Shown: positions 1-6,746, counted from the stretch's first letter. The stretch: DNA of 18,897 nucleotides from CAYMDS01 sp964576705 (GCA_964576705.1 CAZNVI010000015.1:1-18897), one strand, 5' to 3'. Notes: generated by a model not told the origin, from the letters alone. Made by a program: numbers and translations.

Positions 1-5
1 AACGA

Positions 6-34
6 TTGACAATCTGAGCTAAGACTGATATCAT
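6..34 (+). promoter_or_regulatory. Promoter of the rplJ-rplL unit (sigma70-type, extended -10)
   Basis: A perfect -35 box TTGACA lies at 6-11. A 17-base spacer separates it from the -10 box TATCAT at 29-34, which matches consensus at five of six positions. A TG dinucleotide at 26-27 adds an extended -10 element. The predicted transcription start is near 41, so the L10-leader-like element would form the very 5' end of the transcript. This would separate rplJL from any rplKA genes upstream, which are outside the window. Confidence 0.8.
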
Positions 35-42
35 ACATGAAT

Positions 43-90
43 CCAAAGACAGTAGGGCTCGCTGATAAGCAAATAAATCCTACCGAGGGC
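43..90 (+). ncRNA. Ribosomal protein L10 leader-like cis-regulatory RNA
   Basis: The segment carries the hallmarks I associate with the L10 leader (Rfam L10_leader): an AGACAGTAGG block at 48-57 and a CCTACCGAGG block at 79-88. GTAGG (52-56) pairs with CCTAC (79-83), enclosing a small inner hairpin (GCT 61-63 with AGC 68-70). In known cases the L10-L7/L12 complex binds this element and represses its own operon. The position, at the start of the transcript just ahead of rplJ, fits that role. Recognition is from memory of the consensus; a covariance-model search would settle it. Confidence 0.75.
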
Positions 91-99
91 AATAATTTA

Positions 100-145
100 G
101 TCAATAGACAATGGTCACTAGTCATTAGCAAACAAAGCTATTGAC
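100..145 (+). other. Leader hairpin between the L10 element and rplJ
   Basis: GTCAATAG at 100-107 is perfectly complementary to CTATTGAC at 138-145, an 8-bp stem with a 30-base loop. A competing pairing exists: GTCATT (121-126) can pair with AATGAC (154-159). Mutually exclusive stems are what an antiterminator/terminator switch would need. No strong antiterminator directly competing with the 175-192 terminator arm was found by eye, so the regulatory role is inference. Confidence 0.4.
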
Positions 146-169
146 CAAAGACCAATGACCAAAGACCAA
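142..169 (+). repeat. Two perfect tandem copies of a 14-base repeat in the rplJ leader
   Basis: TGACCAAAGACCAA occurs at 142-155 and again, unchanged, at 156-169. Related GTCA/GACC words continue upstream in inverted sense (100-126). Short AT-rich repeats of this flavour resemble low-complexity sequence in CPR intergenic regions; that comparison is from general knowledge. The second copy carries the in-frame ATG at 155 that would lengthen rplJ artificially. Confidence 0.8.
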
Positions 170-174
170 ATCTG

Positions 175-199
175 GCACTCGAGAAAGAGTGCTTTTTTT
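175..199 (+). terminator. Intrinsic terminator-like attenuator hairpin abutting the rplJ start codon
   Basis: GCACTC (175-180) pairs perfectly with GAGTGC (187-192) across a six-base loop and is followed at once by seven T residues (193-199). The rplJ ATG begins at 200. This is the form of a Rho-independent terminator and, being downstream of an L10-leader-like element, is best read as the attenuator. The 3' arm and loop also contain the only weak purine-rich ribosome site (AAAGAG, 184-189), so the fold would also hide the initiation region. Confidence 0.7.
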
Positions 200-739
200 A
201 TGAAAGACGATACAAAAAAAGTAAGCGCAAATAGACTTAAAAAACAAGAAATTGTTTCGGAGCTATCTGCAAAGGTACAAAAGGCCAAAGGCTTTGTCTT
301 CACTGATTACCAAGGACTAACCCATCAGCAACTGGAATCCATCAAACGCGCGATGAAAAAAATAGGAGCTGAGTATGTGACCACAAAAAATACCTTACTT
401 AAGCATGCATTAAAAGAAGATAAAATAGAGTTAGAAACGGATCTTACAGGTCCTACAGCTACATTATTTATTTATGACGATGTAGTAAACCCTATCAAAG
501 AACTCGCAAAATCAATTAAACTACTTAATCTACCGGTTATAAAATTAGGTCTAATCGACGGAAATATACTGGATGCTAATTCTGTAGACAGATTATCTAA
601 GCTTCCGCCATTAAATGTTTTGCAAGCCCAATTATTAGGCCAATTACAGTCCCCTATATCAGGATTACATAGAGCACTTAATTGGAATTTGCAAAAATTG
701 GTAATGACCCTAAACGCAGTAAAAGAAAAAAAGCAATAA
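200..739 (+). CDS. rplJ: Large ribosomal subunit protein L10
   Basis: This is ribosomal protein L10 (uL10), which anchors L7/L12 dimers on the 50S stalk. With the start chosen here it has 179 residues, normal for the family. The N-terminal rRNA-binding globular domain is clear: a basic helix at residues 11-30, the FVFTDYQGLT motif at 32-41, and the TTKNTLLKHAL segment at 61-71. The C-terminal helix that binds L7/L12 spans about 155-176. An ATG at 155 is in frame but would add 15 residues translated from the tandem repeat and the attenuator hairpin, with no family match, so 200 is preferred. It shares a transcript with rplL and is probably autoregulated through the upstream L10-leader-like RNA. 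Confidence 0.95.
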   Translation: MKDDTKKVSANRLKKQEIVSELSAKVQKAKGFVFTDYQGLTHQQLESIKRAMKKIGAEYVTTKNTLLKHALKEDKIELETDLTGPTATLFIYDDVVNPIKELAKSIKLLNLPVIKLGLIDGNILDANSVDRLSKLPPLNVLQAQLLGQLQSPISGLHRALNWNLQKLVMTLNAVKEKKQ

Positions 740-740
740 G

Positions 741-805
741 AGATTCATGCTTCAAGAAACAAAATTCAGGAATAAAAAAATTCATGAATCATAAATCTTG
801 AATCT
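741..805 (+). repeat. AT-rich inverted repeats in the rplJ-rplL spacer
   Basis: AGATTCA (741-747) pairs with TGAATCT (799-805), and TTCAAGA (751-757) pairs with TCTTGAA (796-802). The two stems are mutually exclusive. ATTCATGAAT at 780-789 is a perfect palindrome. There is no T-tract, so this is not a terminator. It could be an mRNA-processing or stability element adjusting L7/L12 to L10 dosage, or simply low-complexity spacer. Confidence 0.35.
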
Positions 806-822
806 AAATTCTCACCGACCGA

Positions 823-831
823 AAGGAGGTG
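823..831 (+). promoter_or_regulatory. Strong Shine-Dalgarno site of rplL
   Basis: AAGGAGGTG lies six bases before the ATG at 838 and is close to a perfect anti-16S match. No other gene in the window has such a site. The contrast fits the need for several L7/L12 copies per ribosome from one transcript. Confidence 0.85.
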
Positions 832-837
832 TAATAT

Positions 838-1227
838 ATGGCAAAACTAAAAAAAGAAGAACTAATGAGCGCAATTGAAGAAATGTCTGTTCTCGAGCTT
901 TCTGATTTAGTAAAAGCACTCGAGGAAAAATTTGGAGTTTCCGCTCAAGCGATGGTATCGGCTGCACCAGCAGCTGCCGCCTCCGTCGATTCCAATGAGC
1001 CAAAGGAAGAGCAAACCGTCTTCAATGTAGTACTCGCAAGTGCCGGAGCTAATAAAATAGCTGTTATTAAAGCTATTCGCGAATTAGTACCTACACTTGG
1101 ACTTAAAGAAGCTAAAGACCTTGCGGACACAGCTCCGAAAGAAGTCTTAACTCAAGTCAACAAAAAAACAGCTGATGAAGCTAAGGAAAAATTGACTGCA
1201 GCAGGTGGAACTGTTGAGCTTAAATAA
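838..1227 (+). CDS. rplL: Large ribosomal subunit protein L7/L12
   Basis: L7/L12 (bL12) is the multicopy stalk protein that recruits and activates translational GTPases. The protein has 129 residues, slightly above the usual 120-125. Residues 4-35 form the dimerising N-terminal domain that attaches to L10. Residues 38-60 are the Ala-rich, then acidic, flexible hinge (SAAPAAAASV at 41-50). The C-terminal domain from about 61 has the classic signatures NVVLASAGANKIAVIKAIRE (63-82) and LGLKEAKDL (87-95), and ends in VELK. The start is fixed by the strong ribosome site at 823-831. It is co-transcribed with rplJ and followed by a long stem-loop. Confidence 0.97.
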   Translation: MAKLKKEELMSAIEEMSVLELSDLVKALEEKFGVSAQAMVSAAPAAAASVDSNEPKEEQTVFNVVLASAGANKIAVIKAIRELVPTLGLKEAKDLADTAPKEVLTQVNKKTADEAKEKLTAAGGTVELK

Positions 1228-1229
1228 TC

Positions 1230-1290
1230 AAATACCTCGTTGAATAATTACAAAAGATCACTTTCTTGTGTAATATAAGACGAGGTATTT
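1230..1290 (+). terminator. Long stem-loop ending the rplJL unit
   Basis: AAATACCTCGT (1230-1240) pairs perfectly with ACGAGGTATTT (1280-1290), an 11-bp stem. Inside it, ATTACA (1247-1252) pairs with TGTAAT (1269-1274), and AAGA (1254-1257) pairs with TCTT (1264-1267), giving one long, interrupted hairpin. The downstream tract (TATTGCTT) is only moderately T-rich. It lies 3 bases after the rplL stop and is best read as a terminator or 3'-stabilising structure. Confidence 0.7.
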
Positions 1291-1296
1291 TATTGC

Positions 1297-1345
1297 TTGA
1301 CAAGTTTGTTATAGTTTGTTACTGTGTAATTAGGTTTTACATACT
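1297..1345 (+). promoter_or_regulatory. Possible promoter and operator of the small HTH gene
   Basis: A perfect TTGACA is at 1297-1302, but the nearest good -10 candidate, TGTAAT (1325-1330), is 22 bases away, longer than the usual 16-18. Between them sit two 10-base direct repeats, AGTTTGTTAT (1303-1312) and AGTTTGTTAC (1313-1322), spaced by one helical turn. Stretched spacers with bound regulators are typical of MerR-family promoters. Another reading is TTGTTA (1316-1321) with CATACT (1340-1345), placing the RNA start almost at the ATG. The choice is uncertain. Confidence 0.35.
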
Positions 1346-1352
1346 TAGTTAT

Positions 1353-1577
1353 ATGACTAATGATTCTTCGAATAACAAAAACGTTTCTATAGAACAACTC
1401 CCGGATCTACTCACTGTAAGGGAAGTAGCAAATATACTCAGAGTCTCCCCGCTTACTATTAAACGTTGGGGGAAAAGAGGTAAGCTCCCGGCAATCCGCA
1501 TTAACTCCAGAGGTGACAGACGCTACAAGAAAGAGGCAGTTTTATGGCTTCTTGGAATTCAGCATAACGCTGAATAA
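1353..1577 (+). CDS. Small excisionase/MerR-type helix-turn-helix DNA-binding protein
   Basis: A 74-residue protein that is almost entirely one winged helix-turn-helix of the excisionase/HTH_17 type. It has the signature LLTVREVANILRVSPLTIKR (residues 19-38), then the WG/GKLPAIRI wing region and the RYKKEAV segment typical of this family. A longer reading from 1266 is open but would start inside the rplL 3' hairpin and span the likely promoter, so 1353 is preferred. No clear ribosome site is visible. It has no effector domain and no integrase or phage gene nearby, so a transcription-regulator role is more likely than excision. It converges with the glycan operon at 1611. Its target is unknown; the 10-bp repeats upstream suggest autoregulation. 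Confidence 0.75.
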   Translation: MTNDSSNNKNVSIEQLPDLLTVREVANILRVSPLTIKRWGKRGKLPAIRINSRGDRRYKKEAVLWLLGIQHNAE

Positions 1578-1610
1578 TTCTTCATTTTAGGTTTTATTTT
1601 AAATTTATTA

Positions 1611-1892
1611 TCATCTATCGCACCAGCGACACACTGCTTTGTTATATTTTAATGAAAATATACTGATTATAAAACTGTAAAGAGAATTAATCACAAACCC
1701 CAAGCCTATAAAAAATAGCGGCAGGCCGAATATTATATTATAAGGACTTATTTTCGACTGAAATATCAGATAACCCGATGTTCCAATAAATATCCAGATA
1801 AATATACTGACTACATTCCTGACCAAATATTCTAATACAGTTGATAGATAATGGAAAAATGTATGAGTTCTAAATAGTCTCTTTTTTTTCAT
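1611..1892 (-). CDS. Small two-helix membrane protein with C-terminal CxxC
   Basis: I do not recognise this 93-residue protein. It has a basic N-terminus (MKKKRLFR) and two hydrophobic segments, about 25-44 and 52-80. A short tail ends in VCRWCDR, placing a Cys-x-x-Cys pair (C88, C91) three residues from the end. By the positive-inside rule both termini are probably cytoplasmic. Its ATG overlaps the stop of the GT4 gene upstream (ATGA, 1889-1892), implying translational coupling and a partner role with that enzyme, for example as a membrane anchor or lipid-linked substrate handler. It is the last gene of the minus-strand operon. No function can be assigned from sequence alone. Confidence 0.7.
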   Translation of the reverse strand: MKKKRLFRTHTFFHYLSTVLEYLVRNVVSIFIWIFIGTSGYLIFQSKISPYNIIFGLPLFFIGLGFVINSLYSFIISIFSLKYNKAVCRWCDR

Positions 1893-3121
1893 AACGCGGA
1901 ATGTTCTTTAATTATTCTATCAATAATCTTGATGTGAGCGGTATAAGTAAAGTAATTTTGTACCTTTTCCTGGGAAGATCTTGCAATTTTTTCATACAAA
2001 CTTCTATTTTTAATTATTTTATCCATATAATACGCAAAATGTGAAGTATCAAAAGGCCGGGCTAGAAAACCGTCATGCCCATGCTTAATAATTCCCGTAG
2101 GACCTGCGTTCCCCCAAGCCACAACTGGTACGCCGTAAGACATTGCTTCAATTATACCCATACCGAAGTCCTCCTCAGGCGCGGGATAAACGTATATTGA
2201 AGCGTTCTTATATGCCAGATTCAGATCATTCTCGGATAGCAAACCTACGAAATGTACTCTTTTATCATTAGTATACATTTCTTTTAATTTTTCAGTGTAT
2301 TTTGTTTCCTGACCTGTTATTACCAAATGTAATCGTTTCCGTTGCATCTTATTAAATGCCTCTAGTGCGTATTCAAACTTTTTATGAGGAAAGTGTCTGT
2401 TGGTGAGGAGAATATATGGTCTGGGAATTACGAACTCACTTATTTTTTGTTTGCTGCGAAATCTATCTTTTATAATTTTCTCATTAATTTTAATTCGCCG
2501 TCTACTTCCTGCTGGACAATTCACAGCCTTTATGCCATAGACTTCTTCCAGTAAACCTTTCGCATAAGTACCATTTGCAAGTATAGTACTCGCATTTCTA
2601 ATACTATAAACATCAAATAACGAAATGAGCGGCTTAAAAATCTTAGTGACTAAATTTAACATGCTAAAACCGAAATTGATTCTTAAGCCCACTTGCTGAT
2701 CAATGAGCCGGGGGTGAATAAGTCTGGTAGGCTGGGCAAGATAAATAATGTACGGTTTTTTATTTAATTTCGATAGCATAAAAGCCAACCAAGGTCCTGG
2801 TTGATTGGCGCCAAAGTATATATCATATTTTCGATATTTATAAAAAAAGACAGGTGTCAATACGCAAGCTGCTAAAATAGACAGCAGCGCGTTATCAGGA
2901 TACCAGCTAGGTATAATTTTTGGTAATAATCGTTTTATTTTAATTTTATTAAGTAGTTCGGGGAAACAGTTAATATCATTTGCCAAAGGAACGAAACATG
3001 TAACCTTATGGCCGAGATCTTGCAATCGTATCGCTTCTTCTAGGACCAACCGCTCGCCTCCTCCAGAATATAAAAAAGCTAAATGAAAAATGGCGATATT
3101 AAGCACTCGTTTATTATACAT
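1889..3121 (-). CDS. Glycosyltransferase family 4 (ALG2-like)
   Basis: A 410-residue GT-B retaining glycosyltransferase that would transfer a sugar from an NDP-sugar to a lipid-linked or polysaccharide acceptor at the cytoplasmic membrane face. The N-terminal Rossmann domain starts with SGGGERLVLEEA (residues 19-30), the glycine-rich loop of ALG2-like GT4 enzymes. The C-terminal nucleotide-sugar domain has TNRHFPHKKFEYALEAF (240-256) and the E-x7-E pair E317/E325 in EEDFGMGIIEA, followed by GVPVVAWGNAGP. Hydrophobic stretches at 79-94 and 151-171 suggest membrane association. It starts 9 bases after the methyltransferase stop and overlaps the small membrane protein by ATGA. Donor and acceptor cannot be deduced. 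No strong ribosome site is present. Confidence 0.88.
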   Translation of the reverse strand: MYNKRVLNIAIFHLAFLYSGGGERLVLEEAIRLQDLGHKVTCFVPLANDINCFPELLNKIKIKRLLPKIIPSWYPDNALLSILAACVLTPVFFYKYRKYDIYFGANQPGPWLAFMLSKLNKKPYIIYLAQPTRLIHPRLIDQQVGLRINFGFSMLNLVTKIFKPLISLFDVYSIRNASTILANGTYAKGLLEEVYGIKAVNCPAGSRRRIKINEKIIKDRFRSKQKISEFVIPRPYILLTNRHFPHKKFEYALEAFNKMQRKRLHLVITGQETKYTEKLKEMYTNDKRVHFVGLLSENDLNLAYKNASIYVYPAPEEDFGMGIIEAMSYGVPVVAWGNAGPTGIIKHGHDGFLARPFDTSHFAYYMDKIIKNRSLYEKIARSSQEKVQNYFTYTAHIKIIDRIIKEHSAL

Positions 3122-3130
3122 ATACAGTTC

Positions 3131-4357
3131 TTAAGCACTTACGATTTCCAAGTCAGGTAAGGGAAAAACCAGCTTCCCTCCCTGTTTCATATAATTTTTT
3201 TCTCTTTTTAAAAATTCTTCTTTAAAAAACCAGGGTAAGACTAGCATATAATCGGGCCTTTCTTTCCTGGCTTGCGCTTCTGAAATTATAGGTATACCAC
3301 TAGCCGAAATTTGTTTGCTCCATTTTTCAGGATTTCTTTCTACGGCGGCGTGAATATATTTATTATCTAAACCATAATACTGTAAAATTGTATTTCCTCT
3401 TGTTGATGCGCCATAAACATAAAACGTTTTATTTTTATTTATCTCGCTTTTAATAAACTCTAAAGTCTTCTTTCTAAGTTTGGATATTCGACGGGAAAAA
3501 GCTATGTATGAATTCAGGTCTGTTAATTTAGAACTATGCTCTTTAAATCTTTGAATCTGCACTCTCTCATTCTTTTTCCAATTGGCACTCTTAAACCCTA
3601 TATACGTCCTGAAGCTTCCACCATTTAATGAACTCTCAATTACATCAAACACTTCTAATCCGTGCCTTTCTAATAACCTTTCCAAAGAATAAAGCGAATA
3701 ATATTCAAGATGTTCATGCACGATATTATCAAATGCATTTGCATTTAACATGCTTAAAAGATAATTTTGTTGGATAACCAATAAACCTTCATCATCCAAA
3801 CAATCTCTGATATCTGAAATGAACATGTTTGGATCCTCAATGTCATAAAACATTGAAATAGCAGTAATCACTCGTGCTTTTTGTGCTGGAAAACTTTCTC
3901 TGAAATCCTTTTTATTAAAATAATTATTTATAAATATTTCATCTGTTTGATTGTATTCCGATGAAAACTTAGCAATCGGATCGAAGCCAACTTTCAAATT
4001 ATATTTTTGAGAGTATTTTTTTAAAAGTGTCGCATCATTCGATCCTATATCTATAACAATCGCTCCTTCCGGAAGCTCTATTAGTTTCTCGACACTCCTT
4101 ACTATTCCTGCTAACTCATTTTGCATTGTCTTATTCACTCCTGACCTGTACCCGTAATTATCGGTATAAAGATCGCTTGGAGCGACACTATGACTGAGTT
4201 GTACCAGTGAACATCCGCCGCAACAGACTAATTCGAGTGGAAATTTATTATCATCAGATTTCTCATTAGGGGATTTAAATTCTGAAAGCGAAAAATCACC
4301 TAGCGTTAATACCTTGGCAAGTTTAGAAGACTTACATGATCGACAACGAGTTATCAT
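3131..4357 (-). CDS. SAM-dependent C-methyltransferase, TylC-III/NovU/TcaB9 type
   Basis: A 408-residue protein with the three-part architecture of NDP-sugar 3-C-methyltransferases. It has an N-terminal zinc-binding module with C5-x2-C8 and C46-x2-C49. A central SAM domain follows, with motif I VIDIGSNDATLL (101-112) and the catalytic-region signature HEHLEYYSL (214-222). Family-typical NGGSFRTYIG is at 245-254. The C-terminal domain has YGASTRGNTILQYYGL (315-330). Such enzymes add a branch methyl to a dTDP-4-keto-6-deoxyhexose. As I recall TcaB9, a Tyr precedes HEH; here it is Val213, so substrate or chemistry may differ. The keto-sugar-forming dehydratase is not in the window. The ATG overlaps the preceding membrane protein's stop (4354-4357). 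Confidence 0.88.
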   Translation of the reverse strand: MITRCRSCKSSKLAKVLTLGDFSLSEFKSPNEKSDDNKFPLELVCCGGCSLVQLSHSVAPSDLYTDNYGYRSGVNKTMQNELAGIVRSVEKLIELPEGAIVIDIGSNDATLLKKYSQKYNLKVGFDPIAKFSSEYNQTDEIFINNYFNKKDFRESFPAQKARVITAISMFYDIEDPNMFISDIRDCLDDEGLLVIQQNYLLSMLNANAFDNIVHEHLEYYSLYSLERLLERHGLEVFDVIESSLNGGSFRTYIGFKSANWKKNERVQIQRFKEHSSKLTDLNSYIAFSRRISKLRKKTLEFIKSEINKNKTFYVYGASTRGNTILQYYGLDNKYIHAAVERNPEKWSKQISASGIPIISEAQARKERPDYMLVLPWFFKEEFLKREKNYMKQGGKLVFPLPDLEIVSA

Positions 4358-5349
4358 AAAAGATGCGTTCTCTTGCTTGATATCATATGACTGAACTTTG
4401 ATAAAATAGACGCGTACAACTCACCATGCAGAAAGTATACAGCTGTAAAACCAAATAAAAGCGAGACAGAAAGATTTATCGCATGTTCAACAAATGCTAC
4501 TGAAAAAATTAGATTTTTATCGACATTTAGAAGAACAGGCAATGTAATAACACTGAGTAACTCATATTGACCTAGCTTGAAAGGAAGTCCTGGAAGTGTA
4601 TTTAGCAAGGATAATATATTCATTGAAAATACGAGATGTAAATAATTTATTTCCGCGGCAAAAGCCTTATAGTACGCGACCATCATAATTCCGCTTATCA
4701 AGACATTAATGAAGGCGAGAATTATCGCCTGAAAAATAATGCGCGGCTTATTTGCATATAACACAATTCCCGTTTTATATTGAGAATAGATAACATACAG
4801 CTTCTTAAAAAATAAATACTTGTTTAATTCTATTCTTGTTAACACATATTTACTTATTAGTATGATGAAGCTTAAGCCTGATAAAATATAAAAACCTGTA
4901 TCTATTGACACTAAAGGTATTTTTATTTTCCCGTAATAAATAAAATAGGAGATTCCTGCCATAGCTATACCTAAGGTAATTAAAATATTGACAATGTAAT
5001 CTACTAGTAAGATGCAAACAATTTTATGATATCCTACATTAGTTTTGGTTTTTAATAAATATGCCATTGAAAATCCACCAGCCGGAAAACTCGACAGCAA
5101 ACTAATAACCGCACCGATATACAATAATCCCCATATATAAAAAGGTGATAATTTTTTGATTAGATTTAAAAAGATTGATAATTTATACGCTGATAAAAAT
5201 GTATGCAATAAACTTAATAAAATCGCGGCGAGTACCCATCTTACTTTAATTTGTCCGAAATACAAGAATACAGTCTCAACATCTATAAAATAGAACCACA
5301 ATATGATTACCAGTAAAACTAATAATATTGAAATTATTTTCTTAGTCAT
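4354..5349 (-). CDS. LPG-synthase-type (UPF0104/flippase-like) integral membrane protein
   Basis: A 331-residue polytopic membrane protein of the lysylphosphatidylglycerol-synthase transmembrane-domain family (UPF0104; AglD/MprF-like membrane part) with no soluble transferase domain. About eight hydrophobic segments are visible: 4-22, 37-58, 70-88, 107-137 (probably two), 150-169, 204-227, 236-252 and 278-307. The family motif around SSFPAGGFSMAYLL (86-99) and the LLNTLPGLPFKLGQYE stretch (248-263) are present. In surface-glycan loci such proteins are commonly called flippase-like, though transport by this class is unproven in general. With no Wzx or ABC exporter here, it is the best local candidate for moving a lipid-linked intermediate. 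It overlaps both neighbours by ATGA. Confidence 0.82.
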   Translation of the reverse strand: MTKKIISILLVLLVIILWFYFIDVETVFLYFGQIKVRWVLAAILLSLLHTFLSAYKLSIFLNLIKKLSPFYIWGLLYIGAVISLLSSFPAGGFSMAYLLKTKTNVGYHKIVCILLVDYIVNILITLGIAMAGISYFIYYGKIKIPLVSIDTGFYILSGLSFIILISKYVLTRIELNKYLFFKKLYVIYSQYKTGIVLYANKPRIIFQAIILAFINVLISGIMMVAYYKAFAAEINYLHLVFSMNILSLLNTLPGLPFKLGQYELLSVITLPVLLNVDKNLIFSVAFVEHAINLSVSLLFGFTAVYFLHGELYASILSKFSHMISSKRTHLL

Positions 5350-6734
5350 TTTTTTTCAAATACAATTACTATAGTATTACCATTTTCTTTACTTTTTATA
5401 GCTGGAACCGTTTTACGAAATGGCGGCAGTAATCCAATCGTAAATATTTTCGCGAGTAAATTATTGTTCAAAGCGAAAGCTTCAACTTCTTGACCAAAAA
5501 TACGATATGAAAATGACGAATAGGGAAAGTTATTTCGTAACCACTCTGTTTTGAAATAAGAAAAAATATTAAATAACTTATTGGAAGAATTATGCAAAGA
5601 AAAAATAATTTTTCCGTGTTTTTTAACTCGAGGAAGCACATCTTTCACTATATGTAACGGGTTGGTTTCATCTTCAAAGATCCCCCAAAATAAGACAAGA
5701 TCAGCGTTGTGTTTTTTGCTATTTATAATGGCATGATAATTAGCGACTTTAAATTTTACCGATTCTTTTTTATATTTTTCTCTCGCAAACTTAATGAAAT
5801 TCGCTGTGATATCTACGCCGATGTAATTTGCTTTCTTAAACAAACTTGATAATCTGCCCGTTCCACATCCCATATCTAAAACAAGTTTATTTTTGTTATC
5901 TATGTTCTTTACATACTTTTCTAGTATCTTATACTCTTTTCTGAAGTACTGACTATTAAATGAAGAATCGTAATTTATCGCGTCTTGAGACTTATAAAAT
6001 GTAACCTTGGATTTGTTTATAAATGTTATCATTTCTCCATTTGATCCTCTTTGATAAAGCGCAGTTTTATTATTTATAACCCTAAACACTTTCTCCAAAC
6101 GATTCCAGTCGTTATTTTTATCAATCTCCCACGAGTGTCCCCATAAATGAAAAACCTCACCATTTTTTAGACAATATTCTAGACTTGCAAGCGCTAAATC
6201 ATCCCATCTTAAATTAAATTTTCTATTTTTTAGTAAATTAAAAAATAGCTTTCTCTTCATTCCGTGCATCGCGTAAATTAGAGGATGGTGGTCATAAGCA
6301 TGAACGGTAGTAGGTAAAGATAACTTGTCTCCGATCATAGTGCCAAACAGCTCAGTCGTACGGGCATACTGATAGCCCGATAAACCAACTACCTGTTTAA
6401 CTTTTTCATCGAACTTTCCCATCGGATAACAAAATCCTTTGATTTCTGAACCGATAATTTGTTCGATTTTCCGCTTTCCTAAGGCCACTTCTTTGACTAA
6501 TTCATCATCTTCAAGAATAGTCAAATCTTTGTGACTAAGGGTATGTCCGCCAATTTCAAAATATCTTGATAACCAGATTAATTCTCTTTTAGAAATCAGA
6601 TTTCTCTCATAATTTTTTAGAGAGACATAAAAAGTCGCTGGAATTTTATATTTTTGCAATAAATGTGCTAATCTAATATCGGTCATCGCCCCATCATCCC
6701 AACTTGTGGTAAAAAAAAACGAACCGATCATCAT
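5346..6734 (-). CDS. Polysaccharide deacetylase (NodB-like)-methyltransferase fusion
   Basis: A 462-residue two-domain enzyme. Residues 5-245 form a NodB-type (CE4) deacetylase. The metal-site Asp pair is in SWDDG (D13, D14), His ligands are in GGHTLSH (H64, H68), motif 3 is FCYPMGKFD (101-109), and the late His motif is FHLWGHSWE (195-203). No signal peptide is seen, so it probably acts in the cytoplasm on a precursor. Residues about 260-462 form a class I SAM methyltransferase with motif I LVLDMGCGTGRL (284-295) and the acidic IGVDIT (305-310). The order suggests that N-deacetylation is followed by methylation, possibly of the freed amine; that is inference. It is first in its operon, with two adjacent ATGs (6734, 6731) only bases from the predicted transcript start. 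Confidence 0.9.
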   Translation of the reverse strand: MMIGSFFFTTSWDDGAMTDIRLAHLLQKYKIPATFYVSLKNYERNLISKRELIWLSRYFEIGGHTLSHKDLTILEDDELVKEVALGKRKIEQIIGSEIKGFCYPMGKFDEKVKQVVGLSGYQYARTTELFGTMIGDKLSLPTTVHAYDHHPLIYAMHGMKRKLFFNLLKNRKFNLRWDDLALASLEYCLKNGEVFHLWGHSWEIDKNNDWNRLEKVFRVINNKTALYQRGSNGEMITFINKSKVTFYKSQDAINYDSSFNSQYFRKEYKILEKYVKNIDNKNKLVLDMGCGTGRLSSLFKKANYIGVDITANFIKFAREKYKKESVKFKVANYHAIINSKKHNADLVLFWGIFEDETNPLHIVKDVLPRVKKHGKIIFSLHNSSNKLFNIFSYFKTEWLRNNFPYSSFSYRIFGQEVEAFALNNNLLAKIFTIGLLPPFRKTVPAIKSKENGNTIVIVFEKK

Positions 6735-6737
6735 ATT

Positions 6738-6746
6738 ATTATATCA
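6738..6746 (-). promoter_or_regulatory. Extended -10 promoter of the minus-strand glycan operon
   Basis: On the minus strand TGATATAAT reads from 6746 down to 6738: a perfect TATAAT preceded by TG one base upstream. The -35 candidate at 6766-6761 (ATGTAA) is poor, as extended -10 promoters tolerate. The same TGATAT core is found in the rplJ promoter (26-31). The predicted start, about seven bases downstream near 6731, coincides with the ATG pair at 6734/6731, so the transcript would have essentially no 5' leader. Confidence 0.6.

Noticed and set aside
142..169. CRISPR array
   Set aside because: Only two adjacent 14-base copies exist, with no spacers and no cas genes.
155..199. Longer rplJ starting at the ATG at 155
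   Set aside because: The extra 15 residues are translated from the tandem repeat and the terminator-like hairpin, have no L10-family counterpart, and lack a ribosome site. The start at 200 gives a normal L10 length.
741..805. Intrinsic terminator between rplJ and rplL
   Set aside because: Inverted repeats are present but no T-tract follows, and rplL needs to be co-transcribed with rplJ.
1266..1352. Longer HTH protein starting at 1266
   Set aside because: It would begin inside the loop of the rplL 3' hairpin and run through a TTGACA box and the 10-bp repeats. The added hydrophobic residues do not belong to the excisionase-type fold.
1353..1577. Remnant of a prophage or integrative element (excisionase gene)
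   Set aside because: No integrase, tRNA, att-like direct repeat or phage gene is nearby. HTH_17 proteins are often ordinary regulators.
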